DNA of 7,318 bases from Desulfuromonadales bacterium (GCA_030591795.1 JAUVAJ010000083.1:1-7318); one strand, 5' to 3'. Positions 1 through 7,033 are shown, counted from the first letter of the stretch. Translations and numbers: made by a program. The notes: generated by a model not told the origin, from the letters alone.

Positions 1-942
1 ACCGCTGGCGACCGAATGCACCAGGAACATCGAGCCGCAGAATGGAAACATGAATAGGAAAAGTGCTGTTGTGCCGGGTGTCAACATGCCGGCCAGCGCC
101 AGAATAAGCCCACCTAAGCCGATGACCATAGTCTGCGACGTACCGCTCAGAAAACGACTGATCCGGACCGCATTCAGAGCGGTTACTATGCCGAGCAGAT
201 AACCCGAATACATGAAGCCGATACGCATTTCGCTGGCAGCTGCATCGAGCTCGGTTACCCGAAATGGCAGGTAATTCATGATGGCGGCAAAGACGAAAAA
301 CATGCAGAAGACGGTGATGTAGATCCGGCGGGGAGTCTTTTCGTAGAGTATCTCCAGAATTTGTCCACGCGGACGGTCTCCTTCCGGGGCTTGTCCCGGG
401 GAGAGAAAACCGAGCAGCAGAAAGCCGAGCAACAGGCTGCCGCCAAGGATGTAAAAGCTGTAGTGCCAGCCGAACAGAGTGGCAATGCTGCCGGACATGG
501 TCCGGCCGAGCAGGCCACCGATGATCGTGCTGGCGATATAGATACCCATGGTTCGGCGGACTTCGCCGGTGGCACTTTCAGTCGAGACATAGGTCATCAT
601 CGCGGTCAGGATTGCCGGGATCATCAAGCCCTGTAACAGGCGAACGGCAAACAGTGACCAGACACTGCTGCAGAGCGGGAACAATAGCTCGGCAATAGCC
701 AGAACCAGAACGGCAAAACGCAGCAGTTGCCGCGGGGTGAAAGCCGAGAGGATGCGTCCGTAGAGCAAAGGGGCGATGCATAGCGGCAGAAAGACGATGG
801 TGGTCAGCGAGGCCGCCAGGTCACGGCTGATCTGGAATTCAGTCGCCAGCAGCGGCAGCAGCGGCTGCGGGGCGTAGAGGGCCGAGAGCGTCAGGATAGT
901 GATCAGAATAACGACCGGCATGGCGTTGGAAGACCGGGTCAA
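1..942 (-). CDS. MFS transporter, YnfM-like (3' end outside window)
   Basis: This is the N-terminal 314 residues of a major facilitator superfamily transporter, an inner-membrane secondary carrier probably acting as a proton-driven exporter. Family members are about 400 residues, so roughly 80 are missing beyond the left edge. About ten hydrophobic segments are visible, near residues 9-28, 44-62, 74-92, 97-117, 131-151, 161-181, 206-226, 242-258, 271-288 and 291-310. The loop after TM2 holds a degenerate motif A (YGRILSAFTPRQ, 61-72) without the usual D-R pair. TM4 starts with RLLQG (101-105), the motif B arginine. TM5 carries GGLLGR (142-147), the form of motif C I associate with YnfM-type carriers. 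The TTG start is chosen because GGAGAG lies 7 bases upstream and the start overlaps the polA stop as TTGA. An in-frame ATG at 921-919 (codon 8) has no visible ribosome binding site. Co-transcription with polA is inferred; the substrate cannot be told. Confidence 0.85.
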   Translation of the reverse strand, partial: MTRSSNAMPVVILITILTLSALYAPQPLLPLLATEFQISRDLAASLTTIVFLPLCIAPLLYGRILSAFTPRQLLRFAVLVLAIAELLFPLCSSVWSLFAVRLLQGLMIPAILTAMMTYVSTESATGEVRRTMGIYIASTIIGGLLGRTMSGSIATLFGWHYSFYILGGSLLLGFLLLGFLSPGQAPEGDRPRGQILEILYEKTPRRIYITVFCMFFVFAAIMNYLPFRVTELDAAASEMRIGFMYSGYLLGIVTALNAVRISRFLSGTSQTMVIGLGGLILALAGMLTPGTTALFLFMFPFCGSMFLVHSVASG

Positions 943-3614
943 TGTGCTTCTCTCCAATTGGCACCGCAGCCGACTTCGACCAGTAGCGGTACTGTTATAT
1001 CGACTGCGTTCTCCATCTCTTCGCGGACAAGTGTGATCATGGTTTGTTGTTCTTCATGCGGCACCTCAAACACCAGTTCATCATGTACCTGCAGCAACAT
1101 GCGACTCTGCAACTTTTCAGCCTTAAGGCGTCGGGTAACACGGATCATGGCGACTTTGATGATGTCGGCTGCTGATCCCTGTACCGGGTAGTTGATGGCA
1201 TTGCGTTCGGCGTAGCCGCGTACTTGACCATTCTTGCTGTTGATCTCGGGGATGGCGCAGCGTCGATCTAGCAGGGTGGTTATGTAAAGATTCTCTCGCG
1301 CCTCTGCGATACATTTGTCCATGAAGGTCCGGATGCCGGGGTAGCGCTCGAAATAGGTATCGATAAAATCCTGGGCTTCGCGACGGCTGATGTCGAGCTG
1401 TTTGGCCAGGCCGAAGGCGCTCATGCCGTAGATGACCCCGAAGTTGATCGCCTTGGCTTGGCGACGTTGTTCGTCGGTGACCATTTCCGGAAAAACTCCG
1501 AGCACTTCGCTGGCGGTGCGCCGATGGATATCCTCACCGTTGGCAAACGATTCCTTCAGCGCCGGCACGTCGGCCAGATGCGCCAGGACGCGGAGCTCAA
1601 CCTGGGAATAGTCGGCCGCCAGTAACAGACACCCTTCTGCCGGGATGAAGCCTTCGCGGATACGGCGGCCCTCTTCGGTGCGGATCGGAATATTCTGCAG
1701 GTTCGGATCACTCGACGACAGCCGGCCAGTGGCGGTGATAGCTTGGTTGAAGCTGGTGTGGATGCGGCCGGTATCCGGATGGATCAGTTTCGGCAGTGCG
1801 TCGGTGTAGGTGCCTTTGAGTTTCATCAACGAGCGGTAGCTGAGAATCAGTTCGGCAATCTCATGTTCATTAGCCAGGCCGGTCAAGACTTCGACATTGG
1901 TCGACCAGCCGGTCTTGGTCTTCTTGCTGCGGGGCAGGCCGAGACGTTCGAACAGGATCTCGCCGAGCTGCTTCGGTGAACTGATGTTGAACGGGCCACC
2001 GGCCAGATCGTGAATCTGCTGTTCCAGAATGACAAGTTTTTTAGACATCTCAGCGGAGAGAGAGCCGAGGAAGTCGGCGTCGATCCGTATGCCGGTTTTT
2101 TCCATGTCGATCAGGATCGGCAGTAGCGGCATTTCGATTTCATCGAACAGTCTGGTCTGCTGTTGCTCGGCGACCATCGGTGCGAGTTTCTCATACAGGC
2201 GCAGGGTGATGTCGGCATCTTCTGCGGCGTAGGTGACCGCTTTTTCCACCTCTACCTCATCGAAGCAGATCTGATTTTTGCCGCTGCCGGCAACCTCGCT
2301 GTAGGGGATGGTCCGGTAGTTGAGCAGTCCCGAGGCGAGGGCGTCCATACCGTGCGAGTTGGTGGCCGGATTAGCCAGGTAGCTGGCGAGCATGGTGTCG
2401 TACAGCGGCTCGGTCACGCTGACGCCGGCTCTGGCCAGCACCAGAATATCGTATTTGAGGTTCTGGCCGATCTTCAACTTGTTCGGATCATTCAGCAACG
2501 GCTGAATCGCTTCGAGTACGGTTGTGAGCGGCAACTGTTCGGGAGCGCCAAGGTAGCGATGCCCGACCGGGATATACCAGGCGGCACCGGCGGTAACCGA
2601 AAACGACAGTCCGACCAGCTCGGCCTGATGTGGATTGAGGCTGGTGGTTTCGGTGTCGAAAGCGAAGTGTTCCGCCAGCTCAAGCTCACTGATCATGGTG
2701 GACAATTCGTCTCCGGTCAGTACGCAACGGTAGTCGGCGCTGTCGGCAGTCGCGCGTTCATCGACGGAAAATTCCTGAATCAGGCGACCGAATTCACACT
2801 CTTTAAACAGCTCGGTCAGCGCTTTACGGTCCGGTTCGCCGAGCGTAAATGTATCGTAATCAAGATCGAGCTGCATGTCATCGATCAGGGTGACCAGTTT
2901 TTTTGACAGCCGCGCCTGATCGCCGAAATTCTCAAGGTTCTCCTTGCGTTTCCCTTTCAGCTGGTCGAGGTTGGCGAGCAGATTTTCAATGTCGCCGAAC
3001 TGATCGATCAGCATCTTGGCGGTCTTCTCGCCGATGCCCGGTACACCTGGTACATTATCCGAGCTGTCACCGGCCAGCGCCTGGACCTCGATCACTTTAT
3101 AGGCACCACCGAAACGCTCCATAACTTCAGCCGGGCCGGAGAATTTATCCTTCATGGTGTCGAGCAGGCGCACCCGATCGGTGACCACCTGCATCAGGTC
3201 TTTGTCGCCGGTGACGACCGTTACTTCCAGATCGTCGCTGGCGAGGTTTTTGGCCAGAGTGGCGATAATATCGTCCGCCTCAAAGCCGACATATTCTATG
3301 CCCGGCAGGTTGAATCCGGCAACGACCCGTTTGATGTATGGAATCTGCGGTACCAGATCTTCCGGCATGGCCGAACGATTGGCTTTGTATTCTGGATAAA
3401 TATCCTTGCGGAAGGTCGGACCCTTACTGTCGAAGATCACTGCCAGCTGGTCCGGTTTAATCTCGCGGATCACCTTGAGCAACATATTGGTGAAGCCGTA
3501 GATGGCGTTGGTCGCCATCCCCTGCGAGTTAGAGAGGTGGCGAATGGCGTAATAGGCACGGTAGATGTAGCTGGATCCATCAATCAGGTAGAGCTGTTTC
3601 GGTTGGTTGGACAT
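939..3614 (-). CDS. polA: DNA polymerase I
   Basis: Family A DNA polymerase, 891 residues, cytoplasmic. It fills gaps, removes RNA primers from Okazaki fragments and serves in excision repair. Three domains are complete. The 5'-nuclease domain (about 1-290) has IDGSSYIYRA at 11-20, FDSKG at 61-65, FEADD at 111-115, GDKDL at 136-140 and the helix-hairpin-helix GDSSDNVPGVPGIGEKTA from 182. The 3'-5' proofreading domain (about 295-480) keeps all its catalytic signatures: D320 and E322 in FDTETTSLN, NLKYD ending at D389, and YAAED at 462-466. The polymerase domain (about 490-891) has motif A DYSQVELR (D668), the O-helix with R717, K721, F725 and Y729, and motif C QVHDE (D845). F725 matches the F762 position of E. 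coli Pol I. So it should proofread, unlike Taq-type enzymes that lost this activity. AGGAG lies 9 bases before the ATG. It is divergent from the secretion genes and followed directly by the MFS gene. Confidence 0.98.
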   Translation of the reverse strand: MSNQPKQLYLIDGSSYIYRAYYAIRHLSNSQGMATNAIYGFTNMLLKVIREIKPDQLAVIFDSKGPTFRKDIYPEYKANRSAMPEDLVPQIPYIKRVVAGFNLPGIEYVGFEADDIIATLAKNLASDDLEVTVVTGDKDLMQVVTDRVRLLDTMKDKFSGPAEVMERFGGAYKVIEVQALAGDSSDNVPGVPGIGEKTAKMLIDQFGDIENLLANLDQLKGKRKENLENFGDQARLSKKLVTLIDDMQLDLDYDTFTLGEPDRKALTELFKECEFGRLIQEFSVDERATADSADYRCVLTGDELSTMISELELAEHFAFDTETTSLNPHQAELVGLSFSVTAGAAWYIPVGHRYLGAPEQLPLTTVLEAIQPLLNDPNKLKIGQNLKYDILVLARAGVSVTEPLYDTMLASYLANPATNSHGMDALASGLLNYRTIPYSEVAGSGKNQICFDEVEVEKAVTYAAEDADITLRLYEKLAPMVAEQQQTRLFDEIEMPLLPILIDMEKTGIRIDADFLGSLSAEMSKKLVILEQQIHDLAGGPFNISSPKQLGEILFERLGLPRSKKTKTGWSTNVEVLTGLANEHEIAELILSYRSLMKLKGTYTDALPKLIHPDTGRIHTSFNQAITATGRLSSSDPNLQNIPIRTEEGRRIREGFIPAEGCLLLAADYSQVELRVLAHLADVPALKESFANGEDIHRRTASEVLGVFPEMVTDEQRRQAKAINFGVIYGMSAFGLAKQLDISRREAQDFIDTYFERYPGIRTFMDKCIAEARENLYITTLLDRRCAIPEINSKNGQVRGYAERNAINYPVQGSAADIIKVAMIRVTRRLKAEKLQSRMLLQVHDELVFEVPHEEQQTMITLVREEMENAVDITVPLLVEVGCGANWREAH
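950..955 (-). promoter_or_regulatory. Ribosome binding site for the MFS gene, inside the polA 3' end
   Basis: GGAGAG on the minus strand lies 7 bases before the TTG start at 942-940, within the last codons of polA. It decides the start in favour of TTG over the downstream ATG at 921-919. With the 4-base stop/start overlap it suggests translational coupling to polA. Confidence 0.65.
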
Positions 3615-3623
3615 GTAGCTAGT

Positions 3624-3628
3624 CTCCT
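3624..3628 (-). promoter_or_regulatory. polA ribosome binding site
   Basis: AGGAG on the minus strand sits 9 bases before the polA ATG (3614-3612). It supports that ATG as the start. Confidence 0.7.
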
Positions 3629-3733
3629 GCGGCTGGAATGAGGACGTATTATTTCACAGGATGGTGTGGAGGCAAAGCGACAAGTTTCGAGAACTATCTT
3701 TACTGTTGGCTGAAAATAATGAATTTTTTACTT

Positions 3734-3762
3734 AATATAGGGATTTAGACGCAAAATGTCAG
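3734..3762 (-). promoter_or_regulatory. Probable sigma-70 promoter of polA
   Basis: On the minus strand, CTGACA (3762-3757, 5 of 6 to the -35 consensus) and TATATT (3739-3734, 5 of 6 to the -10 consensus) are separated by exactly 17 bases in AT-rich DNA. Transcription would begin near 3727, giving a leader of about 110 nt before polA. Spacing and match are good; no other pair this strong was seen upstream of polA. Confidence 0.65.
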
Positions 3763-3772
3763 AAATTGCTTG

Positions 3773-3778
3773 TATAAT
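3773..3778 (+). promoter_or_regulatory. Perfect -10 hexamer facing away from polA
   Basis: TATAAT preceded directly by TG on the plus strand, within the imperfect palindrome TGTATAATGTACA. No recognisable -35 hexamer lies 16-18 bases upstream, so any promoter here would rely on the -10 or an activator. Its expected RNA polymerase footprint overlaps the polA promoter at 3734-3762. It is the best visible start for the transcript that should end at the terminator at 3902-3933. Confidence 0.4.
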
Positions 3779-3813
3779 GTACAGTAAGATTAGAAATAGA
3801 CCTCGGCTGTTTT

Positions 3814-3882
3814 ATGCTGAGTTATGAAGGTTTGATGCAGGATTTTGCCGAATTGTTGGTCGGGACGCCGAAAAATTTGTGA
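3814..3882 (+). CDS. Possible very small ORF (22 codons) in the candidate RNA
   Basis: It encodes MLSYEGLMQDFAELLVGTPK followed by NL and TGA. The first ATG (3814) has no ribosome binding site. The second in-frame ATG (3835) is preceded by AAGG with a 4-base gap, which would give a 15-residue peptide. It ends 19 bases before the terminator stem, an arrangement like a leader peptide. However, I see no run of one amino acid and no anti-terminator that could pair with the terminator's left arm. A frame this short can easily occur by chance. Function unknown. Confidence 0.15.
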   Translation: MLSYEGLMQDFAELLVGTPKNL

Positions 3883-3901
3883 GAGTGAGGTGTTTTTGTT
3901 T

Positions 3902-3933
3902 ATTGCCGCCCTTTTGGGGCGGCAATTTTTTTT
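3902..3933 (+). terminator. Strong Rho-independent terminator
   Basis: A perfect 10-bp stem pairs ATTGCCGCCC (3902-3911) with GGGCGGCAAT (3917-3926) around the loop TTTTG, followed by a T run to 3933. The T run is only on the plus-strand side; on the minus strand the stem is followed by AAACAAAAAC, so it works for rightward transcription only. It lies 116 bases before gspC and does not serve polA, which is transcribed the other way. Confidence 0.85.
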
Positions 3934-3986
3934 GATCAATACACTGGCGACAAAATAATCGGACATGAAATTTCCATCGCAGTTTC

Positions 3987-4015
3987 TTGCATTTAGGGCG
4001 AATCCGTAATATTAT
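3987..4015 (+). promoter_or_regulatory. Possible promoter of the gsp operon
   Basis: TTGCAT (3987-3992, 3 of 6 to consensus) and TATTAT (4010-4015, 5 of 6) are separated by 17 bases. Transcription would start near 4022, leaving a leader of about 28 nt before the gspC ATG at 4050. It lies after the terminator, as expected if the gsp genes have their own promoter. The -35 match is weak. Confidence 0.4.
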
Positions 4016-4049
4016 TGAGAACTTAACGTTACTATTAGAGATTGCTTGT

Positions 4050-4934
4050 ATGTTGACTGTTAACACAAAACAGATTCGTGGCATTTTGCTGCTGTCAATT
4101 GCCCTGTTCGGGCTGGCGGCCGGGTACTGTGTTGCGCAATTTTCCGGCTGGCTATTGTCGACCTCTGACGCTGATTTATTGCCGCTTGCAACCGCCCCTG
4201 TACAGGTTGCCGCGACTAGCACGGCTGATGTTGATGCGATCCTGCGCGGTAATGTTTTTGATCCATCTGCGCGTGGTGGTGGGCCAAAAAAATCGACTGA
4301 TGAGGTGAGAAGAACGGCACCAGTCAAGGCGGTTAATCTCCGTTTGCGCGGCACGGTCGATGGTGGCGTAAACCTGCTTGCTCTGATTGAAGCGTCGGGC
4401 AAAGTGTCGGTCTACCATCCTGGTGATAGCTTGCCGGGTGGCGGTGAATTGCTGACGGTTGGCCGAAACCGGGTGCTGGTCAGATTGGCGGATGGGCGTG
4501 AAGCCGAGTTGTTGTTCGAAAAGGCAAAACAGACTGGCGTGACGACTAAGACATCCAGGGCACAACGGACTAAGGCCCGGGATACTGCAGGTGGTGGCAT
4601 CCGCTCGCTAGGTGACAATCGTTGGATTATTTCTCAGGCGGAAATTGACAAGGCACGCGGTAACCTCGGATCGTTGCTCAAGCAGGCGCGGATGGAACCG
4701 TATGTCGTGAATGGTCAGACTGAGGGATTTGTGGTCAGGATGATTCGACCGCGGTCGTTATTGGCTAACCTCGGCATGAAGGTCGGCGACGTGGTCAGTT
4801 CGGTTAATGGCGTTGAGCTTAACTCGCCGGAGAAAGCATTGCAGGTTTTTCAACAGCTGCGCGAGGCGAAACGGTTAACGGTCGACCTGACCCGCGGCCA
4901 GGAAAAGATGACGTTCGAATATGAAGTAAATTAA
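4050..4934 (+). CDS. gspC: Type II secretion system protein C (inner-membrane clamp)
   Basis: GspC spans the inner membrane once and links the inner-membrane assembly platform to the secretin through its periplasmic part. The 294 residues show a short cytoplasmic start, one membrane segment (about 11-30), a linker rich in Ala, Thr and Asp, an HR domain (about 60-156), a basic Thr/Gly-rich linker (158-185), and a PDZ-like domain (about 205-294). The HR domain opens with ILRGNVFDP, equivalent to the family's N-L-F motif, and continues with RLRGTV, ALIE, VYHPGDSLPGG and the V-L-V-R-L strand. The PDZ core is GFVVRMIRPRSLLANLGMKV at 226-245 followed by GDVVSSVNGVEL. The start is ATG 4050, placing the hydrophobic segment near the N-terminus; the ribosome binding site is weak (AGAG at 4037-4040). 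An in-frame TTG at 3987 would add 21 residues but coincides with the likely promoter. gspD follows after 56 bases. Confidence 0.93.
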   Translation: MLTVNTKQIRGILLLSIALFGLAAGYCVAQFSGWLLSTSDADLLPLATAPVQVAATSTADVDAILRGNVFDPSARGGGPKKSTDEVRRTAPVKAVNLRLRGTVDGGVNLLALIEASGKVSVYHPGDSLPGGGELLTVGRNRVLVRLADGREAELLFEKAKQTGVTTKTSRAQRTKARDTAGGGIRSLGDNRWIISQAEIDKARGNLGSLLKQARMEPYVVNGQTEGFVVRMIRPRSLLANLGMKVGDVVSSVNGVELNSPEKALQVFQQLREAKRLTVDLTRGQEKMTFEYEVN

Positions 4935-4945
4935 GTGTCGGGTAA

Positions 4946-4975
4946 GCCGGCAGGACAGTGATGTCCCGTTCTGGC
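4946..4975 (+). repeat. Hairpin in the gspC-gspD gap
   Basis: A perfect 5-bp stem GGACA (4953-4957) / TGTCC (4962-4966) with loop GTGA lies within an outer pairing GCCGG (4946-4950) / CTGGC (4971-4975, one G-U). No T run follows, so it is not a terminator. It could stabilise mRNA ends or tune gspD translation. Stems are short and chance is possible. Confidence 0.35.
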
Positions 4976-4980
4976 TTTCG

Positions 4981-4985
4981 GGAGG
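4981..4985 (+). promoter_or_regulatory. gspD ribosome binding site
   Basis: GGAGG lies 5 bases before ATG 4991. It decides the gspD start there rather than at the GTG/ATG at 4958/4961, which lack such a site and would put 11 polar residues before the signal peptide. Confidence 0.85.
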
Positions 4986-4990
4986 ATAAT

Positions 4991-7021
4991 ATGAAGTGGA
5001 TGGGTGTGAAAACTGTTGTGATTCTGTTGTTGCTGTTGGGTTGTGTCACGACACTGCCGGCGATTGCAGCTGAGCAGAAGGCAACCGCAGACGGGATTGC
5101 ACTCGACTTTCGCGATGTCGAGCTGGTCGATCTGATTCAGATCATCAGTGAAATGACCGGCAAGAATTTTATTTACGATGATTCGATCAAGGGTAAGGTC
5201 AGCATCATCTCACCGGATCGAATGTCGCCGTCCGAGGCGTATGAGGCTTTTTTGTCAGTGCTGAGCGTTAAGGGGTACACTCTGGTTCCGTCCGGTAGTA
5301 CCAATAAAATTGTACCGTTGTCGGTTGCCAGTCAGAATCGGCTGCCGACCGGCTACGTGAAGCGGAACTCCGAGCAGTTCGTGACCCGTCTGGTCCGTCT
5401 ACAGTATGTCGATGCCGCTACTCTGGCGACCAGTGTGCTGGCACCGCTGGTGCCAAAGACCAGTCGCGTCTCCGCTTATGCCCCGTCCAATACCCTGATC
5501 ATTACCGACAGCGCTGCCAACATTCAGCGCTTGGTGCAGATTATCCGCCAACTCGATGTGCCGGCAGCTCTGGATAAGATCGAGATTATTCCGCTACAGC
5601 ACGCCGATACGACCGAAATTGCAGAAATTGTTAACCGGCTGTTGTCGCATTCCGGTGGCAAAGCAACCACTACCCGGCGCAAAGGGGCGGCGGTGGCGGC
5701 TGGCAGTGGCGATAACAGGCAGGTGATTCCGTATGAGCGGAGTAATGCATTGATTCTATTGTCGGCCGGTGACGATGCCGATATGGTGCGCAAACTTATT
5801 GCCCGACTCGATCAGCCGGTGCCGGATGAGCGGGCCGATATCAATGTTTACTACCTGGAAAATTCCGATGCGACGGATTTGGCCGAGACTTTGAATTCGA
5901 TTCTGACCGGTATCCAGAAAACTTCAGGCGGCAAAGACGCCAAATCCGCCTCGGCCCGGACGCCGATATTGAATCCGAAGCAGGTTTCGATCACCGCCGA
6001 CAAGCCGACTAATTCCCTGATTATCAATGCCCGGCCAGAAGAGTTTGAAATCCTCAAGGGTATTATTGCGAAGCTCGATATCCCGCGTAATCAGATCTTT
6101 GTCGAGGCGCTGATCATGGAGTTGTCGCTCGACGCTACTCGCGACTTGGGCGTTTCGCTGACCGCGGCTGGTGCCGTCGGCAACGGCGCGGTTATTGGCA
6201 TCACCAACCAGGCAGAAAGTCAGGTAATAACCGATAGTGTCGGAGTTACGAACGTGCTCGGCCAAGCGGTTGAAGGTCTGATGCTCGGCGGGTTCTTCAA
6301 CCCGATCGATATTGTGGCTCCGGATGGCAGTATCGTATCCGTGCCTGCAATCTCGGCTCTGATCAACTTGTCGCAGACCGATGGCGATGTCAATATTCTG
6401 GCTGCGCCGCGACTGCTCACCTCCGATAATGAAGAGGCAGAGATCATCATCGGCCAGAACGTGCCGATCATCACCAGTCGCCTGACCGATAGCGGCAGCA
6501 CCGGCTTGGCGCAGAGTGTCTCTGTTGAACGGCAGGATGTCGCCCTGACCCTGCGCCTGACACCGCAGATTACCGAAGGTAATTCGGTTCGTCTCGACCT
6601 GTTTCAGGAGATTGCGGATATTGTTGAAACCGACAGCGCTATTGTTACTGAGGTTGGACCGGTTCTGACCAAACGGATGTTGCGCAATACCGTGGTGGTT
6701 GAGGATGGCGAGACGGTGGTGCTCGGCGGCTTGATCAGCACCGCGACGATCGATGTTGTAACCAAGGTGCCGCTGTTGGGTGATATCCCGATTCTCGGCT
6801 GGCTGTTCAAGAGTACGCACACGGAAGAGCGCAAGACCAACCTGATGGTATTCATCACGCCGACCATTATCCGCGATAGTGCTGATCTCAGGGCGGTGAC
6901 CATGCGCTCGCGCCAGGTGATGGATCGTTATCGTCAGGAATCGGTCAATTTCGAGCAGACGGTTGAGAAAATTCAGGAAGACTTGAGAACACCGGCCGCG
7001 ACCTCGGTCGAAGACCATTGA
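4991..7021 (+). CDS. gspD: Type II secretion system secretin (outer-membrane channel)
   Basis: GspD forms the multimeric outer-membrane channel through which folded proteins leave the periplasm. The 676 residues begin with a signal peptide: MKWMGVK, a hydrophobic core to L16, and a signal peptidase I-like site after AIAA (24-27). An alternative lipobox-like LLGC ends at C18. The N0 domain spans about 33-112, N1 about 130-190, N2 about 196-277 with a basic Gly/Ala-rich loop at 221-242, and N3 about 283-365 with a Ser/Lys loop at 308-325. The secretin domain runs from about 366 to 627. Residues 573-606 match the full bacterial secretin signature, from GETVVLGGL through VPLLGDIPILGWLF. The C-terminal tail (about 630-676) is charged and helical, in the place where an S-domain or pilotin-binding region lies in other GspD proteins. 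Length is normal for the family. The N0 domain would dock with GspC, encoded just upstream. gspE begins 17 bases after the stop. Confidence 0.97.
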   Translation: MKWMGVKTVVILLLLLGCVTTLPAIAAEQKATADGIALDFRDVELVDLIQIISEMTGKNFIYDDSIKGKVSIISPDRMSPSEAYEAFLSVLSVKGYTLVPSGSTNKIVPLSVASQNRLPTGYVKRNSEQFVTRLVRLQYVDAATLATSVLAPLVPKTSRVSAYAPSNTLIITDSAANIQRLVQIIRQLDVPAALDKIEIIPLQHADTTEIAEIVNRLLSHSGGKATTTRRKGAAVAAGSGDNRQVIPYERSNALILLSAGDDADMVRKLIARLDQPVPDERADINVYYLENSDATDLAETLNSILTGIQKTSGGKDAKSASARTPILNPKQVSITADKPTNSLIINARPEEFEILKGIIAKLDIPRNQIFVEALIMELSLDATRDLGVSLTAAGAVGNGAVIGITNQAESQVITDSVGVTNVLGQAVEGLMLGGFFNPIDIVAPDGSIVSVPAISALINLSQTDGDVNILAAPRLLTSDNEEAEIIIGQNVPIITSRLTDSGSTGLAQSVSVERQDVALTLRLTPQITEGNSVRLDLFQEIADIVETDSAIVTEVGPVLTKRMLRNTVVVEDGETVVLGGLISTATIDVVTKVPLLGDIPILGWLFKSTHTEERKTNLMVFITPTIIRDSADLRAVTMRSRQVMDRYRQESVNFEQTVEKIQEDLRTPAATSVEDH

Positions 7022-7028
7022 CGCTGAA

Positions 7029-7033
7029 CGGAG
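7029..7033 (+). promoter_or_regulatory. gspE ribosome binding site
   Basis: CGGAG lies 5 bases before GTG 7039. It favours that start over the in-frame TTG at 7018, which overlaps the gspD stop but has no such site. Confidence 0.65.

Larger units (their letters stand above)
3785..3933 (+). ncRNA. Candidate small RNA or short leader transcript between polA and gspC
   Basis: This unit is inferred from a perfect TATAAT (3773-3778) at one end and a strong intrinsic terminator (3902-3933) at the other, with no substantial gene between. The predicted RNA is about 150 nt. Visible pairings are a short hairpin CTCGGC/GCTGAG (3802-3807 with 3815-3820, one G-U), an alternative long-range pairing ACCTC (3800-3804) with GAGGT (3887-3891), and CGAATT with AATTTG further in (one G-U). 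It also holds a 22-codon reading frame (3814-3882). I recognise no known RNA family (no 6S, tmRNA, SRP RNA or riboswitch signature). Alternatives are a leader for the secretion operon or a barrier that stops stray transcription into gspC. Both ends are approximate. Confidence 0.35.

Noticed and set aside
2163..2906. 247-codon open frame on the plus strand inside polA
   Set aside because: Antisense to conserved polA sequence, Gly/Val/Gln-rich with no domain, and no promoter or ribosome binding site noted.
3984..3992. Sigma-54 (-24/-12) promoter around TTGCAT before gspC
   Set aside because: The GG expected 10 bases before the GC is absent.
3987..4049. N-terminal extension of GspC from TTG 3987
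   Set aside because: It would place 21 extra residues before the membrane segment and overlaps the likely promoter; ATG 4050 gives the usual short cytoplasmic start.
3812..4402. 196-codon minus-strand frame across the intergenic region and gspC start
   Set aside because: It is antisense to gspC and passes through the terminator and promoter region; the translated sequence shows no domain or sensible composition.
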